The notes under the pieces are model-generated. The model saw nothing but the letters and a program-made list of their open reading frames with translations. It did not search any database and was not told the DNA's origin. Below, piece by piece: positions 8,311 through 15,851 of a stretch of 64,000 nucleotides of DNA; position 1 is the first letter of the stretch; each line of letters opens with the position of its first letter. The stretch comes from an uncultured Ruminococcus sp. (GTDB taxonomy: Bacteria; Bacillota; Clostridia; Oscillospirales; Acutalibacteraceae), in the NCBI GenBank assembly GCA_958403905.1, contig CATXZD010000009.1:40149-104148 (forward strand), in the 5' to 3' direction. The position numbers and the translations under genes were made by a program.

Positions 8311-8568
8311 GGTGTTATTGGAAAAATTAAAGGAATTGTGCGAAAAAGATCTTGCATTTGCATCACACATGTTGAAATTTGTACAATAGCTTATAATACT
8401 CTCTGCCGGCGTGGCAACACAATGGCAACGAAAAATCTAAATAGTCCATATCTTATGGATAATAGAAATCTTACAAGTGAATCGCGCTTCCGCCACGATT
8501 TTTATTTCATCGACCGAATCATTCACCTTTTGCCTCTATGTTTCATATGCTGATGATCGGGTGATAAA

Positions 8569-10548
8569 ATGAAAAAACTATTATTTATAACATGGAGTAT
8601 TTCCTATGGTTACGGTACGGAAAAGTCACTGGCAGACGTATTGAACCGTATGGATAAAACACAATATGATATTAGTATCCTTCCGCTGTTTAAGAATTCT
8701 GACAGCACGATTTTTAACGGTAACATCAAAATTCTCGACTCTTTGATCGATTATACGGAAGATAATTTTGATGAACAGGCGGCGCTCAACAACTATTATA
8801 GGCTGTTAGCAAGTCCTATGCAATTCAATAAGCTGATCCGTGACAGATACGACTGTATCATTGCGTGTAACCACAATGCGCCGTCGTATTTTGCATCTTA
8901 TATTAAGGGCGGAGCAAAAATCCTTTGGATCAGAGGAGATATGCGTGAACTGGATTATACCGTACTCGATGAAAACACAGACCAATATAAGCAGGTCAAA
9001 CAGGAACATGAAATGCAGGCAAATGTTTTGAAATGCTTCGATTCGATTGCCGTGATTTCCGATGTTGTTCAGCAGACACTGCAGGAGCTTTTCGGTATTA
9101 CGGAAAACGTAATCAAAATATCCAACTCGGTCGATGGAGAGAAGATTCAGGAACTCTGCAAAGTTCCGGTCATTCTGCCTAACAAAATGTTGTTCACCAC
9201 ATTGGGCAGACTGGAGTATAATAAAAATCAGATCTTGTTGCTCAAAGCCGCAAAAATAGTCAGGAAGCAGCGTGATGATTTTATGGTTTATATTTTGGGT
9301 GACGGTGAAGACAAAGCGATGCTTCAAAAATATATTGAGGAAAATGATTTGGAGAACAACGCCCGAATACTCGGATTTGTTGAAAATCCATACCCCTATA
9401 TGAAAAACAGTATCGCAACGGTACTGACGTCACGAAGCGAAGGCTTCAGCCTTGCTTTGGTTGAAAGCGTAATGCTCAATACTCCCATTATTTCTACAGA
9501 TGTCGGGGTGGCAAAGGAATTGATCGAGAATTATCATTGCGGAGATTTGATCGGGTATGACGAAAATGAGCTTGCTGGTGTTTTGCTCCGATATTTAAAT
9601 AAATATGATGGATACAAGGATATCTTTGATATCGGAAATGAGTACGATGTAAAATCGGAAACAAGAAAAACAACAGAGCTGATCGAACAGACAATTCAAA
9701 AGGCCGGTCTCAGCACCAAAATGAAAAGACTGCCGTACCCTGAAGTTACCATACAAGAATACGAACTGGATCATTATGAAATACAAAACGACCGATTATA
9801 TGTTCTGCGTGTAATGAGGGGCGGCGTACCTTATGAATATCTGATCAATCGCAGAAGCGATAATGATAAGCTTGTTGTTTTTAATAACGGCGCCATAGCA
9901 GAAGGCGATATTACCGTACCCGTATTTCAAAGACACAGCTGGGCGAATATGATGAAAACCTCATCGGTGTTTTGCATGGATCCTACTTTGTATCTGAATG
10001 GATTTTTGCAAGTCGGCTGGGGAATCGGAAAAAACGAAGATTATTATTTGGAGAACAGCAGTCTGATTTTAAAGAAAATAATCGAAAAAATGGAGATCAG
10101 TCTTGAAAATACGGTGATCTACGGCACTTCTGCGGGCGGATATCTTTCGATTATTATGGGAATCTATCTCAAGGGAGCAAAGGTAATTGCCGACAATGCA
10201 CAGCTTGATGTGCGGAATTGGATTTATAAAGAAGCGCTGAGTGCGGTGATCACCTTCGCCTTTGACAATATCGGCGATGCTCTGAACTATAAAGAACGGT
10301 TCAGTATCATTGATGCTTTTGAAAAGCACGGTTATGTTCCAAAAATATATATGCATGTGAATTTATGTTCCACTGCGGATAACTCTACGCAGCTGGTACC
10401 TTTTCTGAAAAATGCAGAGACAATGAAATGCAATGGTGAATATAATGATATAGAGGTGTTTCTGCACTTCGAACCCGATAAAGGACACAATGGAATCAGT
10501 ATGGATGATGCTATTCGTTTCCTATACCGTGTATTAAATCAAAACTAA
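8569..10548 (+). CDS. Glycosyltransferase (GT4-like) fused to an alpha/beta-hydrolase-like domain
   Basis: 659-aa two-domain protein. Residues 1 to about 370 are a GT-B glycosyltransferase: SYGYGTEKSLADVL near the N terminus, the donor-side start TLGRLEYNKNQ near 215, GDGEDKAMLQKY, and the E-x7-E type signature SRSEGFSLALVESVM near 295. Residues from about 400 have an independent fold with the nucleophile elbow GTSAGGYLS (near 525) and a late histidine in KGHNG (near 640), pointing to an alpha/beta-hydrolase; this resembles hydrolase domains seen in surface-glycan and accessory-secretion proteins. There is no signal peptide or membrane segment. The likely role is building and modifying a cell-surface glycan, but the substrate is unknown. 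It is followed at 16 bases by a small Cys-rich protein. Confidence 0.75.
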   Translation: MKKLLFITWSISYGYGTEKSLADVLNRMDKTQYDISILPLFKNSDSTIFNGNIKILDSLIDYTEDNFDEQAALNNYYRLLASPMQFNKLIRDRYDCIIACNHNAPSYFASYIKGGAKILWIRGDMRELDYTVLDENTDQYKQVKQEHEMQANVLKCFDSIAVISDVVQQTLQELFGITENVIKISNSVDGEKIQELCKVPVILPNKMLFTTLGRLEYNKNQILLLKAAKIVRKQRDDFMVYILGDGEDKAMLQKYIEENDLENNARILGFVENPYPYMKNSIATVLTSRSEGFSLALVESVMLNTPIISTDVGVAKELIENYHCGDLIGYDENELAGVLLRYLNKYDGYKDIFDIGNEYDVKSETRKTTELIEQTIQKAGLSTKMKRLPYPEVTIQEYELDHYEIQNDRLYVLRVMRGGVPYEYLINRRSDNDKLVVFNNGAIAEGDITVPVFQRHSWANMMKTSSVFCMDPTLYLNGFLQVGWGIGKNEDYYLENSSLILKKIIEKMEISLENTVIYGTSAGGYLSIIMGIYLKGAKVIADNAQLDVRNWIYKEALSAVITFAFDNIGDALNYKERFSIIDAFEKHGYVPKIYMHVNLCSTADNSTQLVPFLKNAETMKCNGEYNDIEVFLHFEPDKGHNGISMDDAIRFLYRVLNQN

Positions 10549-10564
10549 ATTGAGGAGTTTTTTT

Positions 10565-10918
10565 ATGATTGACAATTTTGAAATACCTGCACAGCATATG
10601 AAAGAGGAAGTCGGCTGTTCCGCAGTAGGTTATCAGGATGTGGACGTCTGTATCCCTATCACGATTAAGGCATTCGGAGAGGTGGGAAATGCAAAAACGC
10701 AATGCCTCGGCAAAAGCATCATTTCGTCCAGCTCTGATGCTTGTCCAGGAAAGCCCGGAGAGGTATGTAAATTTACGATCAGCCAGAGGCTTCGCGTGGA
10801 AGTTCCTGTAATCTTCGGTGCAAGAGCAGAAGCCGGTGAAGCGATCATAGATTGCGGATGTACAGAACGAACGGGCTGCCGCTGCTGCACGGAGTCTGAA
10901 ACCGATCAGAAAGCATAA
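10565..10918 (+). CDS. Small cysteine-rich protein of unknown function
   Basis: 117 aa with 11 cysteines, several of them in a tail cluster (CGC, GCRCC). The body alternates hydrophobic beta segments (VDVCIPITIKAFGEVG, RVEVPVIFGARAEAG), which recalls SPOCS/DUF3794-like beta proteins of sporeformers, but I cannot assign it to a family with confidence. ATG 10565 has GAGGAG upstream; an in-frame TTG at 10550 overlaps that site. It is probably co-transcribed with the glycosyltransferase-hydrolase and belongs to the same higher-GC block. The product may be a metal-binding or disulfide-linked coat or wall component. Confidence 0.55.
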   Translation: MIDNFEIPAQHMKEEVGCSAVGYQDVDVCIPITIKAFGEVGNAKTQCLGKSIISSSSDACPGKPGEVCKFTISQRLRVEVPVIFGARAEAGEAIIDCGCTERTGCRCCTESETDQKA

Positions 10919-10922
10919 CTAA

Positions 10923-11102
10923 ATGAAAACACTATGCTTAGTTAATTCTTTTGGCGAAGCTATGATTGCGTCTTATACGGTTGTCAGCCGAGTCGAGGGA
11001 TATATGCACCTGCCAACATCGACATTGTATCAGGCAATTCCAACTTATACGGCACAAAATATTGGGGCAGGAAAACGGGAACGCATGCACCGTCACGAAT
11101 AA
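10923..11102 (+). pseudogene. MATE efflux pump fragment
   Basis: The 59-codon frame reads SFGEAMIASYTVVSRVEGY and then LPTSTLYQAIPTYTAQNIGAGKRERM, which is the conserved loop-helix region of MATE/NorM multidrug exporters (QNIGAGK motif). A complete MATE is about 450 aa, so both ends are missing. The frame stops a few residues after the motif, where a different remnant takes over. Confidence 0.6.
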
Positions 11103-11236
11103 GTTATACTGACGGAAACGGACATACCGTAACAAATCTTGGCGTGCATGAACATTGGAACAATTCTACCGAGAAGTTGCATTCAAGAAACCTCGGAAAA
11201 GATGAAGGTATCGAGCTTGTTCAGTGCACCCACTAA
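11085..11236 (+). pseudogene. C-terminal fragment of a DUF362-like protein
   Basis: In another frame the sequence reads ISYTDGNGHTVTNLGVHEHW and then NNSTEKLHSRNLGKDEGIEL before TAA at 11234-11236. The LGVHEHWNN...SRNLG...GIEL string is typical of the C terminus of DUF362/iron-sulfur-associated proteins. The junction with the MATE fragment is close to 11085-11090, so two unrelated gene pieces have been joined by deletion or recombination. Confidence 0.5.
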
Positions 11237-11243
11237 GTAATTA

Positions 11244-11272
11244 TGCACCCCCTAACTTACAAAGGGGGTGCA
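11244..11272. terminator. Hairpin closing the acquired block
   Basis: TGCACCCCC pairs exactly with GGGGGTGCA over an 11-base loop. The T-tract is poor, so it may be an intrinsic terminator or a relic. Confidence 0.5.
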
Positions 11273-11303
11273 TTGTATCAAAATTAGTGTTCTCTTTCAG
11301 TTT

Positions 11304-11344
11304 AACGTTGAACTCAATTATCTTTGGGTTCAGCGTTATTTTTT
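11304..11344 (+). terminator. Intrinsic terminator
   Basis: AACGTTGAAC pairs with GTTCAGCGTT (one wobble pair) and is followed by ATTTTTTG. Between here and 11488 nothing else is recognisable. Confidence 0.6.
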
Positions 11345-11488
11345 GCCTTTTTCTCTACTGTAAATTAAATCTTTTATATTTTGCAGTCAAAACACTCACG
11401 CAAGCGAGTGCACGTTTTGCGATAATTTATATTTGATTTTTAAGTGTTTCTCTCTTGTTAAATTATTTTTAACAATATGTAAAAATAC

Positions 11489-11517
11489 TTGAAAATATGC
11501 AAACCATAGTATATAAT
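11489..11517 (+). promoter_or_regulatory. Promoter of the membrane protein/ABC operon
   Basis: TTGAAA (11489-11494), a 17-base spacer and TATAAT (11512-11517) stand 42 bases before the first gene. Confidence 0.7.
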
Positions 11518-11559
11518 TATGTGCAACAAGAAAAATTTATATATAAGGGAGATTTGTAT

Positions 11560-12099
11560 ATGTCAGACTATACTCTTGGATTTCTTATCGGATTTAGTAT
11601 TATCATAGTTATTTTCTTAATCGTTGCTGTAGTATTAAGGAGTAAAAACTGCAGCAAAACAGAATATGATGAACGACAGCTTATTGCAAGAAATGCAGCA
11701 TACAAATACTCGTTCTTTACACTTCTTTTTTACTGTATTCTATGCGGTATGATTGATATAGCTGAGATAAAATGGGCAGAAACCGTAACACAAATGTTTC
11801 TCGGAATGTTTATGTCAGTAACAGTTTTTGTAGTTATATGCATATTCAAAGACGCTTATTTCGGTATTAAAAAAGGTAAAAATAATATTTACACATTTTT
11901 ATACCTTTCTGCAGCTATTACTGTGATGCAGCTTTTTAATTTCATATTTAATGTGCTTATAGAAAAAGAGCCGATTATAACTAACGGTGTATTAAACAGC
12001 AATATAATTCCTTTGTTTTGCGCAGTGGTATTTTTAATTATGATAATTGCAACGATAATCAAAATTGTTATCAACAAGAAAGAGTGTGAGGAAGAATGA
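11560..12099 (+). CDS. Membrane protein paired with an XRE regulator
   Basis: 179-aa protein with about five hydrophobic segments (residues 5-27, 50-68, 80-98, 112-133, 148-170) and a conserved-looking cytoplasmic motif TEYDERQLIARNAAYKYS after the first segment. This YDERQ motif occurs in small membrane proteins that travel with YozG-like XRE regulators and ABC exporters; the function is unknown. ATG 11560 has AAGGGAG upstream; the earlier in-frame ATG at 11497 lies within the promoter. The stop overlaps the next start in ATGA (12096-12099), so it is translationally coupled to the regulator. Confidence 0.7.
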   Translation: MSDYTLGFLIGFSIIIVIFLIVAVVLRSKNCSKTEYDERQLIARNAAYKYSFFTLLFYCILCGMIDIAEIKWAETVTQMFLGMFMSVTVFVVICIFKDAYFGIKKGKNNIYTFLYLSAAITVMQLFNFIFNVLIEKEPIITNGVLNSNIIPLFCAVVFLIMIIATIIKIVINKKECEEE

Positions 12100-12296
12100 A
12101 AAATCTCAGACTCAAAAGTGCAAGGGCGGCTCTTGATATTTCACAGCAGCAACTCGCTGAAAGGGTCGGCGTTTCACGTCAGACAATTTCTGCTATTGAA
12201 AAGGGAGATTACAATCCCACAATAAATTTATGTATATCAATTTGTAAGGTTCTGGGAAAAACTCTTGATGAGCTTTTCTGGAATGAAAATAATTAA
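12096..12296 (+). CDS. XRE-family transcriptional regulator (YozG-like)
   Basis: 66-aa single-domain helix-turn-helix protein. Helices 2-3 read SQQQLAERVGVSRQTISAIE, followed by GDYNPTINLCISICKVLGKTLDELF, the standard end of small Cro/C1-type regulators. It is encoded between a membrane protein and an ABC exporter in one operon and probably represses the promoter at 11489-11517. GAGGAAG upstream supports the ATG. Confidence 0.9.
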   Translation: MKNLRLKSARAALDISQQQLAERVGVSRQTISAIEKGDYNPTINLCISICKVLGKTLDELFWNENN

Positions 12297-12311
12297 CATA
12301 GGAGGTATGTT

Positions 12312-13226
12312 ATGAAACTTGAAATTAAAAACATTTATAAAAGCTTCGGCAATAAAAAGGTGCTTAAAGGTGTGTCGTTAACTGCCGAGAGCGGCGAGGC
12401 TTTTGGCTTGCTCGGAAGAAACGGAGCAGGCAAAACAACAACAATAAGAATATTAATGGACGTGTTCGCTCCCGAAAGCGGAGAAGTTCTTATTAACGGA
12501 AACCAGATTGATTATGATAAAATACGAATCGGTTATCTTCCTGAAGAAAGAGGATTGTATCCAAAAAAGAAAATCATTGACCAGCTTGTCTATTTTTCAG
12601 AGCTTAACGGTTTGTCAAAACACGAGGCTTTAAAGACGTCAGATTACTGGCTTGAACGCCTTAAAATGAGCGAACACAGAAATAAAAGGCTTGATACACT
12701 TTCAAAGGGAAATCAGCAGAAAATTCAGCTTATTACTGCACTGGCTCACAATCCGCAGGTTATCATTCTTGACGAACCGTTTTCCGGACTTGATCCCGTT
12801 AATGCAATGCTTCTTAAGGATGTTGTAAAAGAAGAGATTGAAAAGGGAAAAGTCGTTATTTTTTCAAGTCATCAGATGAATTATATAGAAGAGTTTTGCA
12901 GTAAAATAGGTATAATAAATAATGGCGAGATAGTATTACAAGGCAATCTTCATGATATTAAGCGCAATTATATTCGTGACAGACTTGTAGTTAAAACCGA
13001 ATACCCTGAAAAAATTACTGAAAAGTACGGTTCACAATGTGTTATCAACGAAAATAAGGAACTCATTATTAGACTTAATTCTGCCGACGATAAACAGAAA
13101 ATAATGCGAGAGATAACTGATAATTTTGATATCGATGAAATAAAAGTTTTCGAGCCTTCTCTTAATGATATTTTCGTTCAGTATACAAGCAATGTGGAAC
13201 AGGAGGAAAATAATGAAACAGTTTAA
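12312..13226 (+). CDS. ABC transporter ATP-binding protein (NatA-like)
   Basis: 304-aa ATPase of the drug/sodium export class. Walker A is GLLGRNGAGKTT (about residues 31-42), the signature is LSKGNQQKIQ (about 135), Walker B is VIILDEPFSGLDP and the H-loop is SSHQM. A C-terminal accessory domain of about 90 residues follows, as in NatA/DUF4162-type exporters. ATG has AGGAGGT upstream. It overlaps the permease gene by 14 bases, which indicates a dedicated two-component exporter. Confidence 0.93.
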   Translation: MKLEIKNIYKSFGNKKVLKGVSLTAESGEAFGLLGRNGAGKTTTIRILMDVFAPESGEVLINGNQIDYDKIRIGYLPEERGLYPKKKIIDQLVYFSELNGLSKHEALKTSDYWLERLKMSEHRNKRLDTLSKGNQQKIQLITALAHNPQVIILDEPFSGLDPVNAMLLKDVVKEEIEKGKVVIFSSHQMNYIEEFCSKIGIINNGEIVLQGNLHDIKRNYIRDRLVVKTEYPEKITEKYGSQCVINENKELIIRLNSADDKQKIMREITDNFDIDEIKVFEPSLNDIFVQYTSNVEQEENNETV

Positions 13227-14451
13227 GACAATCTTTAAATTTGAATTACTTAATTATATTAAGAATAAAGTCTTTGTCGGAATAACAATTTTTCTTGTTG
13301 CAGCTATAGCAGTTGTAATGTTTTTTCCGCAAATAGCTGAATTTTTCTCATCGGATTCTTCTGATGTGACCGAGCAAAAACCTGTAATGCTGATTATAAA
13401 CGAAGTGTATGATGATTCAGATATGTTGAAAGAGGCTTTTTCATCAGCCTTTGTTGACTATGACGTTCACCTTACAAATGATGGTATTGACAGTGTCAAA
13501 GGTTTAATAACTTCAGAAACCGCTGAATGTGCCTTTGTAATTAAGAACAGTTCAAAATATGAATACTATGTAAATAATAATTCTTTATATGACGAAAACA
13601 CAATGATGGCTGATAATGTTCTTCAGAATTTATATCGTATGAATGTTTTGGTTGAAAACGGTGTTTCAGCACAGGAAGCCGGTGAAATTATGAATGTTCA
13701 GATTGAACACAGCACAACAAGCCTTGGCAAAGACCAGACTAAAAATTTCTTCTACACCTACATAATGATATTTGCACTGTATATGGTAATTTTGCTTTAC
13801 GGTCAGATGGTTGCAACTAATGTCGCTTCTGAAAAAAGCTCCCGTGCAATGGAGCTTTTGATTACAAGTGCAAAGCCTGTTAATATGATGTTCGGAAAAA
13901 TAATTGCTTCATGCGTGGCAGGTCTTGTCCAGCTTGTTGCTGTCTTTGGCTCTGCATTTTTATTCTACAATATAAATCATTCATATTGGGATGATAATTT
14001 TATTATGAAATCTATCTTTGATATTCCCCTCAATTTATTATTTTATATGTTGTTGTTCTTTATACTTGGATTCTTTATCTACGCATTTTTATACGGAGCA
14101 ATAGGCTCAACCGCGTCAAAAGTAGAGGATATTAATACTTCGGTAATGCCTCTAACGTTTATTTTTATTGCGGCGTTTATGGTAGTAATGTTTTCAATGT
14201 CTTCCGGTTCTGTTGACAATATTCTTATGAAGGTTTGCTCTTACATTCCGTTTACATCACCTATGGCTATGTTTACACGAATTGCAATGAGTACTGTGCC
14301 TTTGTATGAAATTATCATTTCGATAGTAATTTTAATTGCTTCGGCAATAGGAATAGGTGTTATTTCTGCAAAAATATATCGTGTAGGCGTGTTGCTTTAC
14401 GGCACTCCGCCAAAATTTGGTGCAATTCTAAAGGCAATCAAAAAATCTTAA
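13213..14451 (+). CDS. ABC-2 type permease (NatB-like)
   Basis: 412-aa membrane subunit of the exporter. An N-terminal helix (residues 18-38) is followed by an extracytoplasmic domain of about 140 residues and then five to six membrane segments from about residue 180 onward, the topology of NatB/YhaP-type ABC-2 permeases (ANVASEKSSRAMELLITSAKP is the conserved cytoplasmic loop). ATG 13213 has AGGAGG 6 bases upstream inside the ATPase gene. The substrate is not determinable; Na+ or antimicrobial export is the usual role. Confidence 0.92.
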   Translation: MKQFKTIFKFELLNYIKNKVFVGITIFLVAAIAVVMFFPQIAEFFSSDSSDVTEQKPVMLIINEVYDDSDMLKEAFSSAFVDYDVHLTNDGIDSVKGLITSETAECAFVIKNSSKYEYYVNNNSLYDENTMMADNVLQNLYRMNVLVENGVSAQEAGEIMNVQIEHSTTSLGKDQTKNFFYTYIMIFALYMVILLYGQMVATNVASEKSSRAMELLITSAKPVNMMFGKIIASCVAGLVQLVAVFGSAFLFYNINHSYWDDNFIMKSIFDIPLNLLFYMLLFFILGFFIYAFLYGAIGSTASKVEDINTSVMPLTFIFIAAFMVVMFSMSSGSVDNILMKVCSYIPFTSPMAMFTRIAMSTVPLYEIIISIVILIASAIGIGVISAKIYRVGVLLYGTPPKFGAILKAIKKS

Positions 14452-14457
14452 TTATAT

Positions 14458-14490
14458 AAGAATACGCCCGATAAATTTGGGCGTATTCTT
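14458..14490. terminator. Bidirectional terminator between the ABC operon and hemW
   Basis: AAGAATACGCCC pairs exactly with GGGCGTATTCTT over a 9-base loop. Confidence 0.85.
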
Positions 14491-15589
14491 ATATTAACTC
14501 ACTTATTATTGTATTTGAAACGAGATAACCCTCAGGAGAAAAATATGTACATTTATCATTAAGCATCATATATCCCATATCCGCATACTTTTTGATTATT
14601 CTAATTTTTTCTTTAGGAAAATCTTCGTTGTATTTTAACTTATATTCTAAAAAATTCAGTCCGCTTTTTAGCCTTAGTGAAAGCATAATGAATTCTTCCT
14701 TGTCACCGCCAAAGCAGTCAAAACAGGTTTTATTATTTATGAAATCTTCCATTTTGCGGTTGTAGTAAAATCTTTTTCCGTCAAAAAAAGAATGTGCAGA
14801 CGGTCCTATTCCGACATATTCACCGCATTTCCAGTAGTTAATGTTATGTCTGCTTGCATAACCTGATTTTGAAAAATTCGAAATCTCATATTGTTCAAAA
14901 CCAAGTTTTTTAAGATAGTCAACAGCGAAAAGATAAAGCTGAGCCTGACTGTCTTCATCAGGCAATTCAAGTTTGTTTTGTATTTTGTAAAATTCTGTTC
15001 CGCTTTCAATTTTTAAAATGTACGATGAAATATGTGTAACTCCGCAGTCAGCACAAAAATCAATTGATTTTTTTAGGCTGTCAATTGTCTGATGGGGAAT
15101 ACCAAGCATAAGGTCAAGAGATATATTTTTAATCCCTGCGTTTTGCGCTCTTTCAACTGTGATTTTTGCATCGTTTGCAGAGTGGATTCTGCCAAGTGCC
15201 TTTAGCTCCTGCTTAACAGCACTTTGCATACCTATTGAAATTCTATTAAATCCTGCATTTTTAAGTAATTCAAAATCAAGTTCTTTGCCCGAATCAGGAT
15301 TTACTTCAACTGTAATTTCTGCCTTATCAGCAATGATGAAATCTTTTTTTATCTGATGAAGCAGTACAAAAAGTCTTTCAGCGCCCAATATGCTCGGGGT
15401 TCCTCCGCCAAAATAGACGCTCGAAACTTTTTTATCTGTTTTCTTGCTCCATAATGTTATACTGTTTATCAAGACCTTAGTATAATTATTGTAATCATTT
15501 TCATCTGCTTTTCCACTGTGAAAATCACAGTAAGGACATTTGCTTTTGCAAAAGGGAATATGTATGTAAAGTCCGATAGTGTTGCTCAT
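14489..15589 (-). CDS. hemW: Radical SAM heme chaperone HemW
   Basis: 366-aa radical SAM protein formerly called HemN-like. The N terminus GLYIHIPFCKSKCPYCDFHS carries the CxxxCxxC cluster motif; YFGGGTPS, EVNPDS and LMLGIPHQT follow as in HemW, and a HemN C-terminal domain closes the protein. HemW binds heme and inserts it into target proteins, unlike true coproporphyrinogen dehydrogenase HemN; the short N terminus favours HemW. ATG 15589 is chosen because GAGG lies 6 bases upstream; a much longer open frame to 15697 passes through a hairpin. It is convergent with the ABC operon. Confidence 0.92.
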   Translation of the reverse strand: MSNTIGLYIHIPFCKSKCPYCDFHSGKADENDYNNYTKVLINSITLWSKKTDKKVSSVYFGGGTPSILGAERLFVLLHQIKKDFIIADKAEITVEVNPDSGKELDFELLKNAGFNRISIGMQSAVKQELKALGRIHSANDAKITVERAQNAGIKNISLDLMLGIPHQTIDSLKKSIDFCADCGVTHISSYILKIESGTEFYKIQNKLELPDEDSQAQLYLFAVDYLKKLGFEQYEISNFSKSGYASRHNINYWKCGEYVGIGPSAHSFFDGKRFYYNRKMEDFINNKTCFDCFGGDKEEFIMLSLRLKSGLNFLEYKLKYNEDFPKEKIRIIKKYADMGYMMLNDKCTYFSPEGYLVSNTIISELI

Positions 15590-15610
15590 AAAAAACCTCA
15601 TAATGTGTTT

Positions 15611-15636
15611 GAGCCGGAAACAAACGTTTCCGGCTC
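15611..15636 (-). promoter_or_regulatory. Hairpin in the hemW leader
   Basis: GAGCCGGAAAC pairs perfectly with GTTTCCGGCTC around a 4-base loop, 22 bases before hemW. Without a T-tract on the minus strand it is more likely a leader structure than a simple terminator. Confidence 0.45.
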
Positions 15637-15767
15637 GATTTGGAAGGTATATGAAAAAAATAGGAAAAATCTGTTTTTCTACCCTTAATACAGACATATT
15701 ACATTATTTTAACTTTTTTGTCAAGCTTTTGTATTAATTAATTTAAAAATTATTTATCGTGTTTTTG

Positions 15768-15797
15768 TTGACATATACCATACTAAAATAGTAAAAT
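15768..15797 (+). promoter_or_regulatory. Promoter of prfC
   Basis: TTGACA (15768-15773) and TAAAAT (15792-15797) are spaced by 18 bases, about 55 bases before prfC. Confidence 0.6.
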
Positions 15798-15851
15798 ATA
15801 GAATTGTGGAAATATAGATTTAAAAAAACTGCTCCGAAAGGATAGTAATTT

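Noticed and set aside
8338..8553. 71-codon frame before the glycosyltransferase gene
   Set aside because: It has an uneven, Cys/Arg/His-rich composition, no ribosome site and no family resemblance; treated as noncoding.
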